64,000 nt of DNA, from assembly GCA_020064725.1 (NCBI GenBank), contig JAGTWJ010000001.1, forward strand, positions 3,844,001 to 3,908,000, read 5' to 3'. Below the pieces are notes generated by a model. It saw only the letters and a program-made list of their open reading frames with translations. It did no database searches and had not been told where the DNA came from. A program made the position numbers and the translations under genes. Each line of letters opens with the position of its first letter. Position 1 is the first letter of the stretch. The DNA is from Drechslerella dactyloides. Its lineage: Eukaryota; Ascomycota; Orbiliomycetes; Orbiliales; Orbiliaceae. Shown piece after piece: positions 36,332 to 48,719 of the stretch.

Positions 36332-37298
36332 ATGGCAGACTTTCAAGGCAAGGTAACACGCGTCCAGCGCTTCCTCAAATCCAGCTGCACCAGAGCAAGC
36401 AGATCAGATATACTGACGCTAGCATTGCATCGATTGCATTGTCGATAGGTCATCATCATAACTGGCGCGGCGAGCGGAATCGGCCTCGCAACTGCAAACC
36501 AATTCCTGTCACTGCGCGCCAAAGTCGCCGCCCTGGACATCCAGCCGCCGCCTGCAGAAACAGCCCACGATAACCGTATCGACATACTCTGCGATGTTAC
36601 GTCTGAGGAAGCTGTTGCCGCGGCCGTCAAGCAAGTGCTGGACACATGGTCGACCGTCGACGTACTCATAAATGCCGCCGGTGTCGTCGACAACTTTAGT
36701 CGGTAGCCCCGTTGACCTCAATTGTACTTAACATTCATTTCACTGACATATCTGGATTGAATGTTCTGCAGCTCGCGTCACGGAGACCACATCGGAAATA
36801 TGGCACCGCTGCTTAAACATCAACCTCACCGGCCCTTTCAACGTCATGCGCGCCGTAATCCCCCACTTCCTAACCAAATGCACACCACGGGAACCCTTCA
36901 CCCCATCCGCAACGGCGCCCTTCCCGCCCGCGCCACCAATCGTCGGCCGGATCGTCAACATCTGCAGCGCCGCAGCAGTCAAGGGATGCGCCGCAGGCGC
37001 GGCCTACACAGCCTCCAAGCACGCGCTGCTGGGACTCTCCCGGAACACGAGCTTCATGTACACGCGCGACGGCATCCTCACGAACGTCGTCATCCCCGGC
37101 GGCGTGGCGACGAACATCATGCAGAATTCAAAGGCCGTGCCGGATGAGATCGGGTACCCGATTGTGAGGGATGGGTCCCAGAATATGCCTGGCGTATGCG
37201 ATGTGGAGGAAGTCGCGAGGACGGTGGTGTTTCTCGCGGGCTCGAAGGATGTGAACGGGGCGGAGGTCAGCGTGGACCGCGGGTGGACTGTTGCATAG
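36332..37298 (+). CDS. Short-chain dehydrogenase/reductase (3-oxoacyl-[ACP] reductase-like)
   Basis: NAD(P)-dependent oxidoreductase with a Rossmann fold. Exons: 36332-36352 (MADFQGK), 36449-36698, 36772-37298; 265 aa. Motifs: cofactor loop TGAASGIG, acidic ALDIQ after strand 2 (suggests NAD rather than NADP), CDVTS, NAAG, NINLTGPFNV, catalytic Ser in NICSAAA and YTASK with Tyr/Lys, then the PGGVATNIM loop and C-terminal GAEVSVDRGWTVA, typical of FabG-like SDRs. Intron 2 uses the unusual donor GTCGGT. It is the only choice keeping frame with the single good acceptor, and gives DNFTRVTE. About 25 extra residues (Pro/Ala-rich, FTPSATAPFPPAPP) precede the catalytic strand. Substrate unknown. Confidence 0.87.
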
Positions 37299-38552
37299 TT
37301 GGTATGCGAGGTGTCGATATACGTTCATACCCAGGACGATCTACTGTGCAGGGTATCAATTGATACAATTGCGTTGGGAGTGAACTTGGCTTGCTATCTG
37401 CTTCATGATATGCCATGGCAGGTAAGACAGAGAAGCCTGCAAGTAGCGAGGAGTATAATAACGTTAGCTAGGCTACAATTTCCCATATATCAGATGCAGG
37501 CCAATGTTTCGTTCCAACATGCAGTAAGGCACAACTGTTAGTTGTACCTACTGCGACCGGTTGCAAGTCACTTTTGCACCGACCGATCTCGGACACAACC
37601 GCTGCATAAAGACGTCATATCCTGCATTGGTAGCCGTGACGTCGCGTCGAGGGCCGCTGCTGCGGGGCTTCGACTGAGCTCCCAGGATGGTGCAATTCAC
37701 GGTTTCGTTTGTTGGTGGTCAACATTAGCTACTGCGGCCAGTTGACGGGTTCTGGGTAGTAGAGTTGTAGCACGTGTGTAAAGACTGTGCAGACCGTCGT
37801 ACTGAGTCAGGATAATCTCGCATTGGTAGTGCGAATAAGTGCACAGCAGCTGGGAAAGCATGTCCTAGTATAACTGTGAAAGGACAGCCAGCCGACCAGC
37901 CAGCCCGGGGTTGGAAAAAGTATAGTGACAAAAAAGCATTTCATTCATAGATCCTGCAAGTGATAACGGGCCAAAGAGGAAGCAAAACGGAACGTCCAAT
38001 GCGACACACAATCGGCGAATGGTCAAGTAGATACAGCTTGTACATGGGGTTGATTGTATCATGAGATATAAGATTCAAAACACGCAAACGAGGGGGGGCA
38101 GCTATTGCAGACAGAGGGTGCCAACATTTGAGGGAACTTTGGGGAGAAAAGATTACTTGGTTTCCTTAGCTCAAAAAGTAGAAAAACTCCGAAGAACTCC
38201 TTCACATTTTGATCCCTTCATTCTTGTCCTCTCCTCGTCCCGTTTCGTCCATCCGTCCGTCTGTTCGTCGATATTATAAATGGAGATGTAGTAGATTATG
38301 GGTATTCGGCATTATGCAAAATTAGAAAGAAATGAAGAAAAGACGTGCCGGTGGACCAACGGTATGTATCTTGGCTCGTGAGGGCCTCTGGGGGGGAGGA
38401 CAGTATCGAAGAGCGAGCGGATGGTCTATGCATATTGTATCATGTGAAAGACAACCGGTGTACATCGAGCTGCGGCATCTCAGCTACCAGGCCAGGCACA
38501 GAGCCGTACATGCATCGTCTTGGATCTGCAGAGGGAATGCACGGACGCGTCT
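37299..38552. other. Convergent 3' intergenic region
   Basis: Between the SDR stop (+) and the SEC4 stop (-). Probably 3' UTRs; no gene seen. Confidence 0.5.
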
Positions 38553-39547
38553 CTAGCAGCACTTGCCGGCAGCAGCAGGGTTCGTCTCATTAACGTTGAC
38601 GGTGCCTTGTCGCTCCTTCTCGCCGGAGGACGAGTCCATGATCCGCTTCTTGATGTCGCGGGCAAGCAGCAGGAATGCTTCTTCCACGTTGATGTTGGCC
38701 TTGGCTGAGACTTCCATGAAGGGGATTCCGAGCTCGTTGGCAAGGGCCTGTCCCCGTTCCTGCGAGACGACGCGCTTCTCCTCCCAATCGCATTTATTTC
38801 CGATCAAGATCTTGTTCACGCCTTCCGTCGCATGCTGCTCTACGTTCTGGAACCATGTTTGGATGTCTGTGTGTTGTTGCGTCAGCAAGCCATACGAGAG
38901 GCGTTTGGCGCGGCCATAGGCGCATCGGGGGAGCTTGTGGAGCCACACTCAACGCTAAGGGGAGAAGGGCAAAAACGTACTGTTGAAGGACCGCTCGTCT
39001 GTAACATCATAGACCAGCAGAATTCCCATGGCACCTCTGTAATAAGCCGTCGTTATGGTCCGGAAGCGTTCCTGGCCTGGAGGGAAACCGGTGATATTAG
39101 CCGACTAGCTCTGTGCCTCTCCGAGACGCCACGCCACCGGGTATTGCCACGCTGGAGGATTACGATCCCACGAGCGGTATCGGCACGAAAGATCGGGTAT
39201 GGAACTCACCAGCTGTGTCCCATATCTGGAGTTTGATCCGCTTTCCGTCTAGGTCGATAGTGCGGATCTTGAAGTCGATTCCGATGGTTGTGATGAAAGA
39301 AGGGGTGAAGGAGTCTTCGCTGAATCTTAACAGACAGCACGACTTGCCAACGCCGGAATCGCCGATGAGCAGCAGTTTTATCTAGCAGAGGACGAGCATT
39401 AAAGCGGCGTTAGCTGGTTGCAAAGACCTCCTTTCGAACGCGACGGATGACGCCGACGTGGTCGTGGTTTGCCGGTAAGGCTGGCGGCTGGCGACAGCAC
39501 AGACGGACAGGACGTACCAGGAAGTCGTAGTTACGGGAGCCCGCCAT
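38553..39547 (-). CDS. SEC4: Sec4/Rab8-type secretory Rab GTPase
   Basis: GTPase that brings post-Golgi vesicles to the exocyst at growth sites (yeast Sec4, S. pombe Ypt2, Aspergillus SrgA). Exons: 39547-39518 (MAGSRNYDFL), 39381-39210, 39076-38981, 38866-38553; 203 aa. All nucleotide-binding motifs are present: GDSGVGKS, effector region [51 protein letters not shown] and EVSAKA. The C-terminus GKCC is a double-cysteine prenylation site for Rab geranylgeranyl transferase. The effector loop and [18 protein letters not shown] match the Sec4/Rab8 group rather than Ypt1 or Ypt7. Introns 114-136 nt, GT-AG. Confidence 0.93.
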
Positions 39548-41135
39548 TGCGACAGCAGTCAGGTCTGAGCAACAGGAGAGCTTGAGAACGGGAGCAGGAG
39601 CGAGAGAAGAGAATCCTCAGCGAGGGAAGATATGGGTGCAGGTAGCTTCGTAAGCTAGCGGTCTGGAGATTCTGAATCGGCGGGCGTGTGATCGCGGGCG
39701 GTGAGGACGGTGGAGGTGGATGGTGGACGGAACGAAAGATGGGATGGGAGATGTCGAGGCCAGCCAACACCAGTTTTCAGGAATAGGATCGCACCAACGC
39801 AGCGCCGCCGTCCAACACACGCTCACGCTTCTGGACAAACGGAGCCGGAGCTTAGGTAATCGCCGCCAGCCAACCACTCCCGCACGACCCCTTCGCGCCA
39901 TGCTCGAAAAGCTCCTAGTCGCCTCCACTGGATGAAGCTGTCGAGCCCCTTCTTGGCTGCAGTAGCTACCATCCTGCAGCTCCCGTTACATATAAGGTAT
40001 CCCTCGCGCTGTTTGCTATACCACATGCTATCTATATCTTGGACTCGCTAGGAGTAACGTACGTACGTTGGCTCGCTCGAGTGCACTATCCCCCCTCGGC
40101 CCATCCCGGGCACAGGATTCTGATGCGTCCCAAGTGCATTCAGTCCTACTAGGCTTCCAGCCAGCCAGCTAGCCAGACGTCTAACGTTTCGTTCTATATC
40201 TCCACCGTTGGAGTCTTCACCTATCAAATCAAGTAGATGGGCCATCGAAGGCGAATCTAGAGCGGTCTCCCTAACTAGTCCTCGCAAGTTGCCAGTCACC
40301 CCCTGTATACCCAAGCAGATGCTCAGACTCCTATATGTTTTCTGGCACTTGCATTTTTCGTTATCTGCCGGAAAGCGAATGTACCGTCCGTACATGCGCA
40401 TGCAGGTGCACGTCGTAACCTAAGTCAGTCCACCGCCATCGTGCGGCGGCTTATGCGAGGCAACCTATCCATCCGGTCCGACTGCGGGTGAGCGTATCCT
40501 TGATTATTCCGCCTGCTAGAACCAATACAGCTGCGTGTATTGCGTATCTGCGGTTGACCTCGGAAGCTGTCCTCTCGCCTGCAGTTCTTGTCTTTCGTCA
40601 TGTCGTGGCGCAGGCGGAATTCCAAAGCTTGTGGTCAAAGTTCAGGAATACCGAATGGGAAAGGCAGTTCATACTTAAGTCAATATAATCCTCCAGAAGA
40701 CGCGGACAGGCACGTGGGCACTCCTGTCAAACGCGCGATATATCCAAGCCATGGTAACGAGCAACGAGCATGAGGCTCAATGGATTGCAGACCCGAGAGA
40801 GAAATGACAATTAAACTATGATGCCTCTCTAACTACATTGAATATATTTTATTGTATATAGCTACGCCGCGTGGTAAAATGTGGTCCGTAAACCAGACCC
40901 TCCCTTTTATAGTCAAATGCGAGAATATCAATTAGTTCAAATGTGCCATCCCTATATACCCGTATGAAGAGGGACTGCTGAATGTTTGAACTGCCAAATG
41001 CCTCCATGAACTTCAACCCTGGAAAAAACTCAGATGCAAACGCCTTTAGTTCCGGAAAACAAAAAAAAAAAATGCACACGCACAGCCAACTATAGATGGT
41101 AATCGAGGGGCTAGAAAAAAACCACTCCGGACAGC
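39548..41135. other. Intergenic between SEC4 promoter side and golgin 3' end
   Basis: A 117-codon minus-strand ORF at 40048-40401 has no motif or neighbouring exon support. No RNA gene seen. Confidence 0.45.
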
Positions 41136-44100
41136 TTATTTGATCGAGCCCATGATGGTCATCCACCGTTGCTCGTCCTTCCTATCGATAGTAAACGAAC
41201 CCATTAGCAAATCTCATCAGATCGAAACATACTTTGTAGCCGGCACTTACTCGTCAAATCGTAGCAACATCTTCAACACTGGTAGCATTTGTATCTGCAT
41301 CTTCTTGTTCTTCACCTCTAGACTCTGAAGCACAATGTTCTTGATGTAATCGATATTGATCGTTTCGCTGCCGCTTCCGTCCAACGAAGGCGTGGCAGAA
41401 CCCCGTCTCGTTGGCGACATGGGCTTGTCCAGCGACTGGCGAGACGCCGGACGCGAGCTTTCATCAACCCTTGTCTTTGCGTTCTGAATCATCCGGAGCT
41501 CATCCGTGGCGATTCTGTAAGCCTTTTGCAACTTTTCGTATTTGTGCTGGATGTCCTCGACTTGCTTTCGCAACTCGGCCTTCTGCTTGTCAAAGTCTCG
41601 CATCTGTTTCTCGGTTTCGTCCTACAACGCTGTTAGCTTGTGCTCTTGTTTGTGACTATCGGGGACAGCTTTCCATACCAAAGCGTCTCGCATATTAAGC
41701 ATCGCCTTTTTCGTCTCTTCGAACTCATTAGAGGCGCTTTCGAGGGCCTGTTCGGCCTTTTCCTTGCTGCCTTTCAAGCTGTTCCTCTCCTTCTCAGCTT
41801 CGCTCTTCTCCTCTTGAATTCTCTTCAGGGACTTTTCGGCTTCACGGAGCTTGTCTTTGATGTCTTCTAGCTCTCTCATTCGTCTCTTGTTGACTGTCGC
41901 AGATTCTTCTTCTGCTTTGTCTCTTTCATCGATAGCTTGGTCCATCCGCTCCTTCATCTCCCTGATTCTGGTGTCCTGCTTGGTCTCTACGTCCCGAAGC
42001 AGACGTCTCATCGTCTCTGCTTCACGGCTTCGTTCGCTGAGTAACTTTTGGGCTTCCGCGAGCTCTTCTTCCATGCTCTCGTTCCTCTCCTTCAGTTCCT
42101 TCATCTGCATTGCCAGTTCTGATGTCTGGTCTCTCAGGGACGACATCAAGCTCTGTGCGGACGAGTGCTGGGCGGTCTTAAGGTCGATCTCTTCTTGGAA
42201 TCCATCACGCTCGGATCTCAACTTCTGGGTTTCGCGCTCAAGTATGACGAGTTTCGGTCGAAGACTGGATAACTCGTCTTGGGCCCTGGTCAGGTCCTTC
42301 GATAAGGATTCCACAAGATCCTGTGCCTCTTTTCGGTCCTCTTCGCAGACGCGAAGGTCCTTCTGTAGAGCTTTGACTTGATCCTCCGCCTTCGTCCTCC
42401 TTGTCGTCTCTGTCCGAACTTCTGTTCTTGCCCTCTCTCGTACGCTGTCAAGATCGTTCTCCCTCTCGGAAAGTCGGCGTTTCAAGCTTTCAACCTCTGC
42501 TTTCAGGTCGGTTTCTGCCTTTTCCAGCCGTTTTAAGACTGCGAGTTTCTGCGTCATGTCTCCGTTCGCAGCGGTTAGCTTGGTAACCTCGGACCTTTGA
42601 CCGTTCAATTCGGCTTGGAACTTCTCCAGCAGAGCTTTCCGTTCAGCTAGATCTTTGAATCGGGTGGCGGCGAGCTGCTGAGCAATTGTCAGCTCCGCCT
42701 TCGTAGACTCAACCTCAGCCTTAGCTGCGTCAAAATCTTTCTTCAACGTGTCGTATTTTTCCGACGATTCACTCGAAAGTGAATCGGTTGATGCCTTGTG
42801 CTCATCGAATTCTCGAGTGAGTTGTGTGAGCTTCTCACTCAGGGAGCCAGCCTCCGTTTTGATCTTGCCCAATTCGAGCTGGACTGCTTCGTGCGAGCCT
42901 TGAATCTTCTTGCTTTCTGCAGTCACATTTTCCATCTCCTTGGTAAGTTTGGCGAGTTGCTCCTCCGCTGCCCGCTTGCTAGATTCGAGTGCCTTCTTCT
43001 CTTGAAGCAGCTCCCGCACGCGGTCCTTCGCTTCGACGCATTCCTCGCTGATGTTGAGGAACGATTCCTGGAGGACTTCAAACTCCGCCGAGATGTTATT
43101 GGCACGCGTTGCTTCGCCTCGCAATCGGGATATCTGAATCTCTGCCTCTTCTGACTCTTTCCGAAGGGCCGCGATTTCGACACGCAAGTTTGATATGATG
43201 AGGTCAGCTGTAGAGAGTTCCTCTTCATCAGGTCGCGGCGATGTCGGAGCCACGATTTCAGGGACAGTTTCGCCGTCTTTGGATGGTTCTGCGTCTTCTT
43301 CCTCATCTTCTGGCTTGAAGGTTTTGTCGGTAAGTGTTGCAGTCTCACGCTTCTTCTTATTGCGCCGACTGCGGTTGCGTTTCTGGGACGCGGTGAGCCC
43401 TTTGTCCGGAACCGCCAGTGAGTCTTGGGAGCCAGAAGCCGGTTTGGCCTTGTCGTCTGTGGGCGTTTTAGGGGTGGGCTGTTCCTTCAGTTTTCGAGCA
43501 GCCTCCAGGAGTCGATCTTCCAAGACTGACGTCTTAGACTCGAGAGCGGTCTTCTCCCGCTTTACTTTGTCAAGCCTGGATTCTACCTCCTGCTTGTTCG
43601 AGTCCGCTTCTTTGAGCAGCTTCTCGACCTTGAGTTTGGCTTCTCTAACGCTAGTAAGTTCGTCAGAGACTGCTTTGAGCATTATAGTTTCGCCCTCAAG
43701 CTCTTCGATCTTGCCCTCGAGGTCCTCGATCTCTTTGGCCTTCTGCGCTTTCAGGCTCTCCAACTCGTCGTCAGAGGCCTTTAGCTTCTCGTCACGCTCT
43801 TTCTGGAGTTCTTCGGTCTTGCTCTCGTATTCGGATTTGATTTTGGCGAGTTCGTCCTCGGATGTCGTAATTTGAAGTTTCAGCTTATCATGCTCTTCCT
43901 TCAGAAAGTCGAGATCCTTCTTCGCTTGTTCTAGGAGAGCAGCATCGACGGTGGCTTCCCCATCTTTCTTGTCCACCTTGACTGTATCCGGCGCTGTTCC
44001 AGCGCTTTCTTTAGCGGTCTTCAACTCCGCATTCAGCTCTTCGACCTGTTTCTCCAGTTTGGTGCTCTCCTCCACAAGCCGCCTGATCTCACCGTCCTTG

Positions 44101-45348
44101 GCTACCATTGTCTCTCTCATACCCTCCAACTCTCGCTGCGAGTCTTCCACGTTCTTCTGGAACACTTGCGCCGCTTCCTCGGCCACCTTAGCCGCCGTTT
44201 TCGCGGTATCCAGAGAAGTTTTCAGTGTAGAGATTTCCGTTTCCTGCTCCTTGACGAGCGCGTCGAGACGGTCATGCTCATCCTCATAGGAGAAGAACTC
44301 TGCAGGCTCATCTGGCTTCGGTTTTAACGATGATATCGACATAGACCCGGGAGACTTGACTTTCTCGGTGAGATCGATGCCGCTCACGCCATTGATCGGG
44401 CTAACAAGAGCAGGGGGACGCGGGGCCACGCCGTTCGTGGGCGACTTTGCTTCCAATTCCACGACGCGGTCCTTCAGAGTTGCGATCTCCTTCCCGCGAT
44501 CCTCAGACTCCTTTTTGTACTTCGCCAGCTCCTTCTTCGTCTCGCCCAGTTCCTGTGAAACGCGCTTGAATTCCTCCATCGTCATATCGGATCGTAGGGA
44601 CAGATTGTTGAGGTATTCGGTGAAAGCGGCGGGGTCGCCAATGGACGTGCACGGCGTCGTCTCGCGGAGAACTTTCTCGAACGGGTCAATCTGCTGGACC
44701 TTCGCGTGCGTGATGCGGTACGATCGGAGCAGCTCTGTCGCGTGAATCGACCAGTTAGCAAACTACATCGAACAGCTGCGAGTGAACAGGACGGGAATGG
44801 CGATTATCCTTACCTGAGTACTTGCTCTCGATCTTTTCCAGCTTGCGGAGCTTCAGCCTGATTTCCGAGGGTAGCTCTGCGACGTTGAATGTGCCGCCGC
44901 TGTTGTTACCACCACCTCCACTACTACTACCACCGCCACCACCGCTGTCATTTCCACCAACCTCACCTGCATCCTTCCGCTCCGTGCCACCCTCGCCAGC
45001 CTGAGACTCGCCGCCAGTCTTCTTCTCATCTCCCGTCCCGACGCCGCTGCTAGCGGCAGCTGTGCCACCGTTGGCTGGAGGAACAGGTGTGCCGGTTCTA
45101 GGGGTCATCCCGCCCTCGCTGGAGAAGTCCGAGTCGAATTCCGCGGGATCCCGCTCCCTTTCTCGATCCTTCAGCGCCGAGACCGCATTCCGGGGCTTCG
45201 CCGTCGACGACGGCCCGCCGCTTGACCCATCGCGCCGAGTGCTCGGTGTCCGTTGTATCGTCGGCTGCGGCGACGCGAGATTCCGTTGGGCGGCCGTGCG
45301 CGCGGACTCTTCCAGTGAGTCTGCGAAGTTTTTGAGGCGGGTGAACAT
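41136..45348 (-). CDS. Golgin with C-terminal GRIP/GRAB-type domain (Imh1/Rud3-like)
   Basis: Long coiled-coil tether of the Golgi. Exons: 45348-44814, 44734-41679, 41621-41251, 41181-41136; 1335 aa. Residues 1-180 are disordered, with Gly/Ser runs. Next is a helical segment (LRKLEKIESKYSELLRSYR, then DPFEKVLRETTPCTSI). About 1000 residues of near-continuous heptads (Glu/Lys/Leu) follow, with a short basic break RNRSRRNKKKRE. The C-terminus IDYIKNIVLQSLEVKNKK then MLPVLKMLLRFDEKDEQRW matches the Arl1/Arf-binding GRIP or GRAB fold, including the Tyr used by GRIP domains to bind Arl1. The last exon encodes only 14 residues plus the split codon and stop. Whether it is the Imh1 (GRIP) or Rud3 (GRAB) orthologue needs alignment. 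Confidence 0.88.
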
Positions 45349-46001
45349 CGTATCGTGAAGGCGGGCGAGGTTCCAGGCTTCGAGGGGTTCGTTTCTAGAA
45401 GGCCGGCTGACTCGCGGACGCTACTGCCGGTGCCTACTAGGGGGACGTACTGGAACTGGAATCTAGGAAAGAGAGGAGCACTGGGATAGAGATGCATCCA
45501 AGGCCGAATAAGCTAGAACGATACTATACCGGCTCGAATTGCGGCCGGATATCAAGGGAGGGACTAGAAGGAAAGTTTAAAAGGGGTTGATCGATATTCT
45601 TTAAAAAGTTGGAGTCGCAAGACTAATATTACGAATCTCCAGAATGAGGCTGAATGCCGGCTTGGAGCTTCCTCCCTCATTCCGCTCGCCTACCGAGCCA
45701 AGATCGGGGCACCACCCTTGCGCCGAAATGAACACATTGCGGCGGGCATCCCGCAAGGTACCACCTCATCCACAATTTAGCGCCGTGATGAAATAAGTGA
45801 CGACGACTATGTCGCGTTACAAAATATACCGCAGGGCGCGCAATCGACTTTATGTGGATGAATATTCGCAGAATGCGCCACAATTATCAACTCGACTACT
45901 GTCTGCCGCCACATAGATGTATGATTATGTACAAATACATGCAGCAGCATAACATTTCGCCCATGCTATCTATGTCCACGCGTAGAATAAAAAAGTAACA
46001 T
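45349..46001. other. Intergenic between RPT6 3' side and golgin promoter
   Basis: No gene recognised; short ORFs only. Confidence 0.5.
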
Positions 46002-47454
46002 CTACTTCCATAACTTGGCCAAACTGGTGGCCTTGTCATCGTGTCGGTTAAGAATCTTCGCGGTCGCGAGATCAAAGTCCTCCTGGGTGACGTGTATTCT
46101 GCGCTCTCGGAGCGCGTACATGCCGGCCTCGGTGCACACACCCTTCAACTCGGCTCCTGAGCAGCCGTTCATCTTCTCCGCGATCTTCTTCAAGTCAATC
46201 CCACGGGTCAAGTTCATGGAGCGGGAATGGATGCGTAGAATATCCGCTCTCGCCTCGACGCTATAGATGGTCGCATATTTAGCTAGAGTTATGGGCATGT
46301 GATACACGGCTGGGTATTACTTACGTCGGGGGTGGGAACTCAATTTTCCTGTCGATTCTGCCAGGCCTCAGCAGTGCGGGGTCCAGAATATCCAGTCGAT
46401 TCGTCGCCATGATGACCTTGATGTTCTTCGTTGGCTCAAAGCCGTCCAGCTGGTTGAGCAGCTCCAACATAGTTCTCTGAACCTCGGAGTCACCACCACT
46501 CGACCCCTCCACTCTCGAAGATCCGATAGAGTCGATTTCATCCATGAAGATAATGCTGGGCGCGTGCTCCCGAGCCATGACGAATAACTCCCTGACCATC
46601 CTCGATCCTTCTCCGATGTATTTCTGGACTAATTCGGAGCCCGAAACTCTGATGAATTTGCAATCCGTGTGATGTGCTACCGCGCGGGCGAGGAGAGTCT
46701 TGCCAGTTCCGGGGGGTCCGTAGAGTAAAACGCCTTTGGGCTGCGCGATACCAAGGGATTCGAACAATTCGGGATGCTTGAGACCCAATTCGATGACTTC
46801 TTTGATTTCCTTAATCTGTTGGTCCAGGCCACCAATCATATCGTACGTGCTGTCTGGAACCTTCTCAACCATCATGAGAGAGACAAGGGGGTCAACCTGC
46901 GGACATGATTGTCAGTAATCGCGTTCATACGAATGTATTTAATCGTGTATTAGGACTGACAGAGCTCGGTAGTATTCTCTCCAGCCGATAGTTCTCGTGT
47001 AGAAGGGCCACGCGTTTTCCGGCCGTGAGTTTCGCGATTTCCACGCCATCGGCGATGTCCACGACTACCCCACATCCTGATTAGTATCTACACTCGGTTT
47101 CCCAGGCGTGAAACTTCCCCAGAGTTTCAGGACATCAGCTCGTACCGTATTTGCCTTCCGGGTGCACCTTGACCAGCACCCGCTTCGTCCCCATAACCTT
47201 CACGACTTCACCGACATACGACCCATGCTGTTGCAGCAGCGTCAACTCTTCTCGTAACAGCCGCACTGTGGTGGAAACCAGTTTGTGAGCTTAGGAACAA
47301 AGGTTTGATGGAAACGTTGGGGCGGAGGGGCTGTCGAACCCTTGGAGTTCAGGTCGTTCCGCGTCGCCTCTAACCGCCGCAAGACCGCCGTCGAATGTAT
47401 GATTTCGAGCTTGACGCTTTCGATTTTGTTCTGGTAGTAGCTATCGAGAGCCAT
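46002..47454 (-). CDS. RPT6: 26S proteasome regulatory subunit Rpt6 (Sug1)
   Basis: AAA+ ATPase of the proteasome base ring that unfolds substrates. Exons: 47454-47340, 47265-47146, 47064-46961, 46896-46325, 46260-46002; 389 aa, the usual size. An N-terminal coiled coil (YYQNKIESVKLEIIHSTAV, RLLREELTLLQQ), an OB-fold (GSYVGEVVKVMGTKRVLVKV), Walker A GPPGTGKT, Walker B IIFMDEIDSIG, the AAA second region of homology (MATNRLDILDPALLRPGRIDRK) and the C-terminal lid (CTEAGMYALRERR) are in order. It ends LAKLWK. Donors include GTTCGA and GTCAGT, both needed for frame. It is divergent from cel7B across 1.27 kb. Confidence 0.95.
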
Positions 47455-48600
47455 GATGGTAGCAGGTACGAGGGCTGTCGAAGAGAATGCGGATGTTATG
47501 GAGCACGATGGTGATGGGAGCACAAGGGATGATGGATGGCTGGTGGGATGACGAGGGCGCGGTGCAGCTGGTCGGAGCTTTGAACAAGCGCCAAGCCACA
47601 GCGGCGTCGCTTAGTAATTATGCAAGCCTCAACGAGATCGTGAGGCGACATTTCCAGTGCAGTGCACAATTAAAGCATCATTGGATTGGATAGCGAAATC
47701 GCCGATTTTAGGACCCCGATCGGAATACGATGATGGGGTTAAAGAAATGTAGTTGATCTGGTAGGCGGTCGGTGTGTCGTTACAAAAGGAGAACAAGCAT
47801 CGATATCGATACGTATGAACTACCTTATCGACGTATCCATGTGTGTGTAACACTGTCTGACGCGTAACCCAGCTCTTCCACCAAATTTAACCCACAAATT
47901 TGCGAGGTATTCGATTGTCACTGTTTGATATAACACTCTGTAACCTGCATCTGAACGATCAACAACCAATTATCTTTAAATCGGACCAAGTCTGTAACAT
48001 GAACTTTATCGCCGTCGGCTTTCCGCGGACCCTTGTCGTCGTCTGCAAAGTGCAACACGCTCTGATTTGCAATATCTCGAACCAAAGTTCATGGTCAAAG
48101 AAGGAGCCGGGTTCGGATCCCGTTCCCGAGATATCATGGCAGTGCTGCCTTTCTCTTCTCGATCATCCTGCACTTAGCTTTACCCGGTTTTGCCAGTTGT
48201 AGAGCACTTATAATGAAAAGCTTGTATCCGCAAAGCTTTTACAAGCCTCCGGCATCGATGCACATCCCTGTTCGTTTCAGCTTGGCCGGATCTTGGATAA
48301 ATTGGGTCTGGAGCACATCTCGACCAGAAATGCTCGATGCTGACCAAGATTGGTTGGGTGCTGGTCGGCCAAACCGGCACTCGAAAAGAGGCGGAGTCAC
48401 GGGGCGACAGTGAAGATTGCTCTGGAAGGCGTTCCGAGAGCCCTGTTGTATCAATTGAATGAGATCGATCTATGTGATCGCGCTGTTGTTTTCGGATGCG
48501 ACAATTTCAGGTCCAACGGCCCGAATTACAGACCAAAGGCGTGAAATGAGGTCATCTGTCAGCATTTTGGAGGATGCGAACAATTTGCTGCCGTGATATC

Positions 48601-48606
48601 TTAGCC
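48601..48606 (-). promoter_or_regulatory. XlnR/Xyr1-type GGCTAA site
   Basis: GGCTAA on the minus strand, 11 nt upstream of the TATA box of the endoglucanase gene. XlnR/Xyr1 activates fungal cellulase and xylanase genes through GGCTAR sites. A 6-nt word occurs often by chance; position and target gene make it plausible. Confidence 0.4.
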
Positions 48607-48617
48607 ATGTTGATATT

Positions 48618-48625
48618 TATAAATA
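48618..48625 (+). promoter_or_regulatory. TATA box of the endoglucanase gene
   Basis: TATAAATA about 95 nt upstream of the ATG at 48720, in the correct orientation. Confidence 0.55.
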
Positions 48626-48719
48626 CCTGCAAATGGCGACATGATGCATATATCCCCCAATGCTTAAGCTCCAACCGCTCATCAGCTAGTCCTCTGTATT
48701 TATCTTTCTAATCTACACA

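Larger units (their letters stand above)
47455..48719. other. Divergent promoter region RPT6 / cel7B
   Basis: No gene seen. For the cellulase side it contains a TATA box, a GGCTAA site, a CCAAT (47966-47970) and one SYGGRG-type CreA-like match, GCGGAG at 48391-48396. Single short matches are weak evidence. Confidence 0.5.

Noticed and set aside
40048..40401. 117-codon minus-strand ORF near SEC4
   Set aside because: Part of the translation looks helical but no motif, and no flanking exons or good start context.
48100..48135. GGGTTCGGATCCCG resembles a tRNA T-arm
   Set aside because: No matching acceptor stem or D/anticodon arms within 75 nt upstream.
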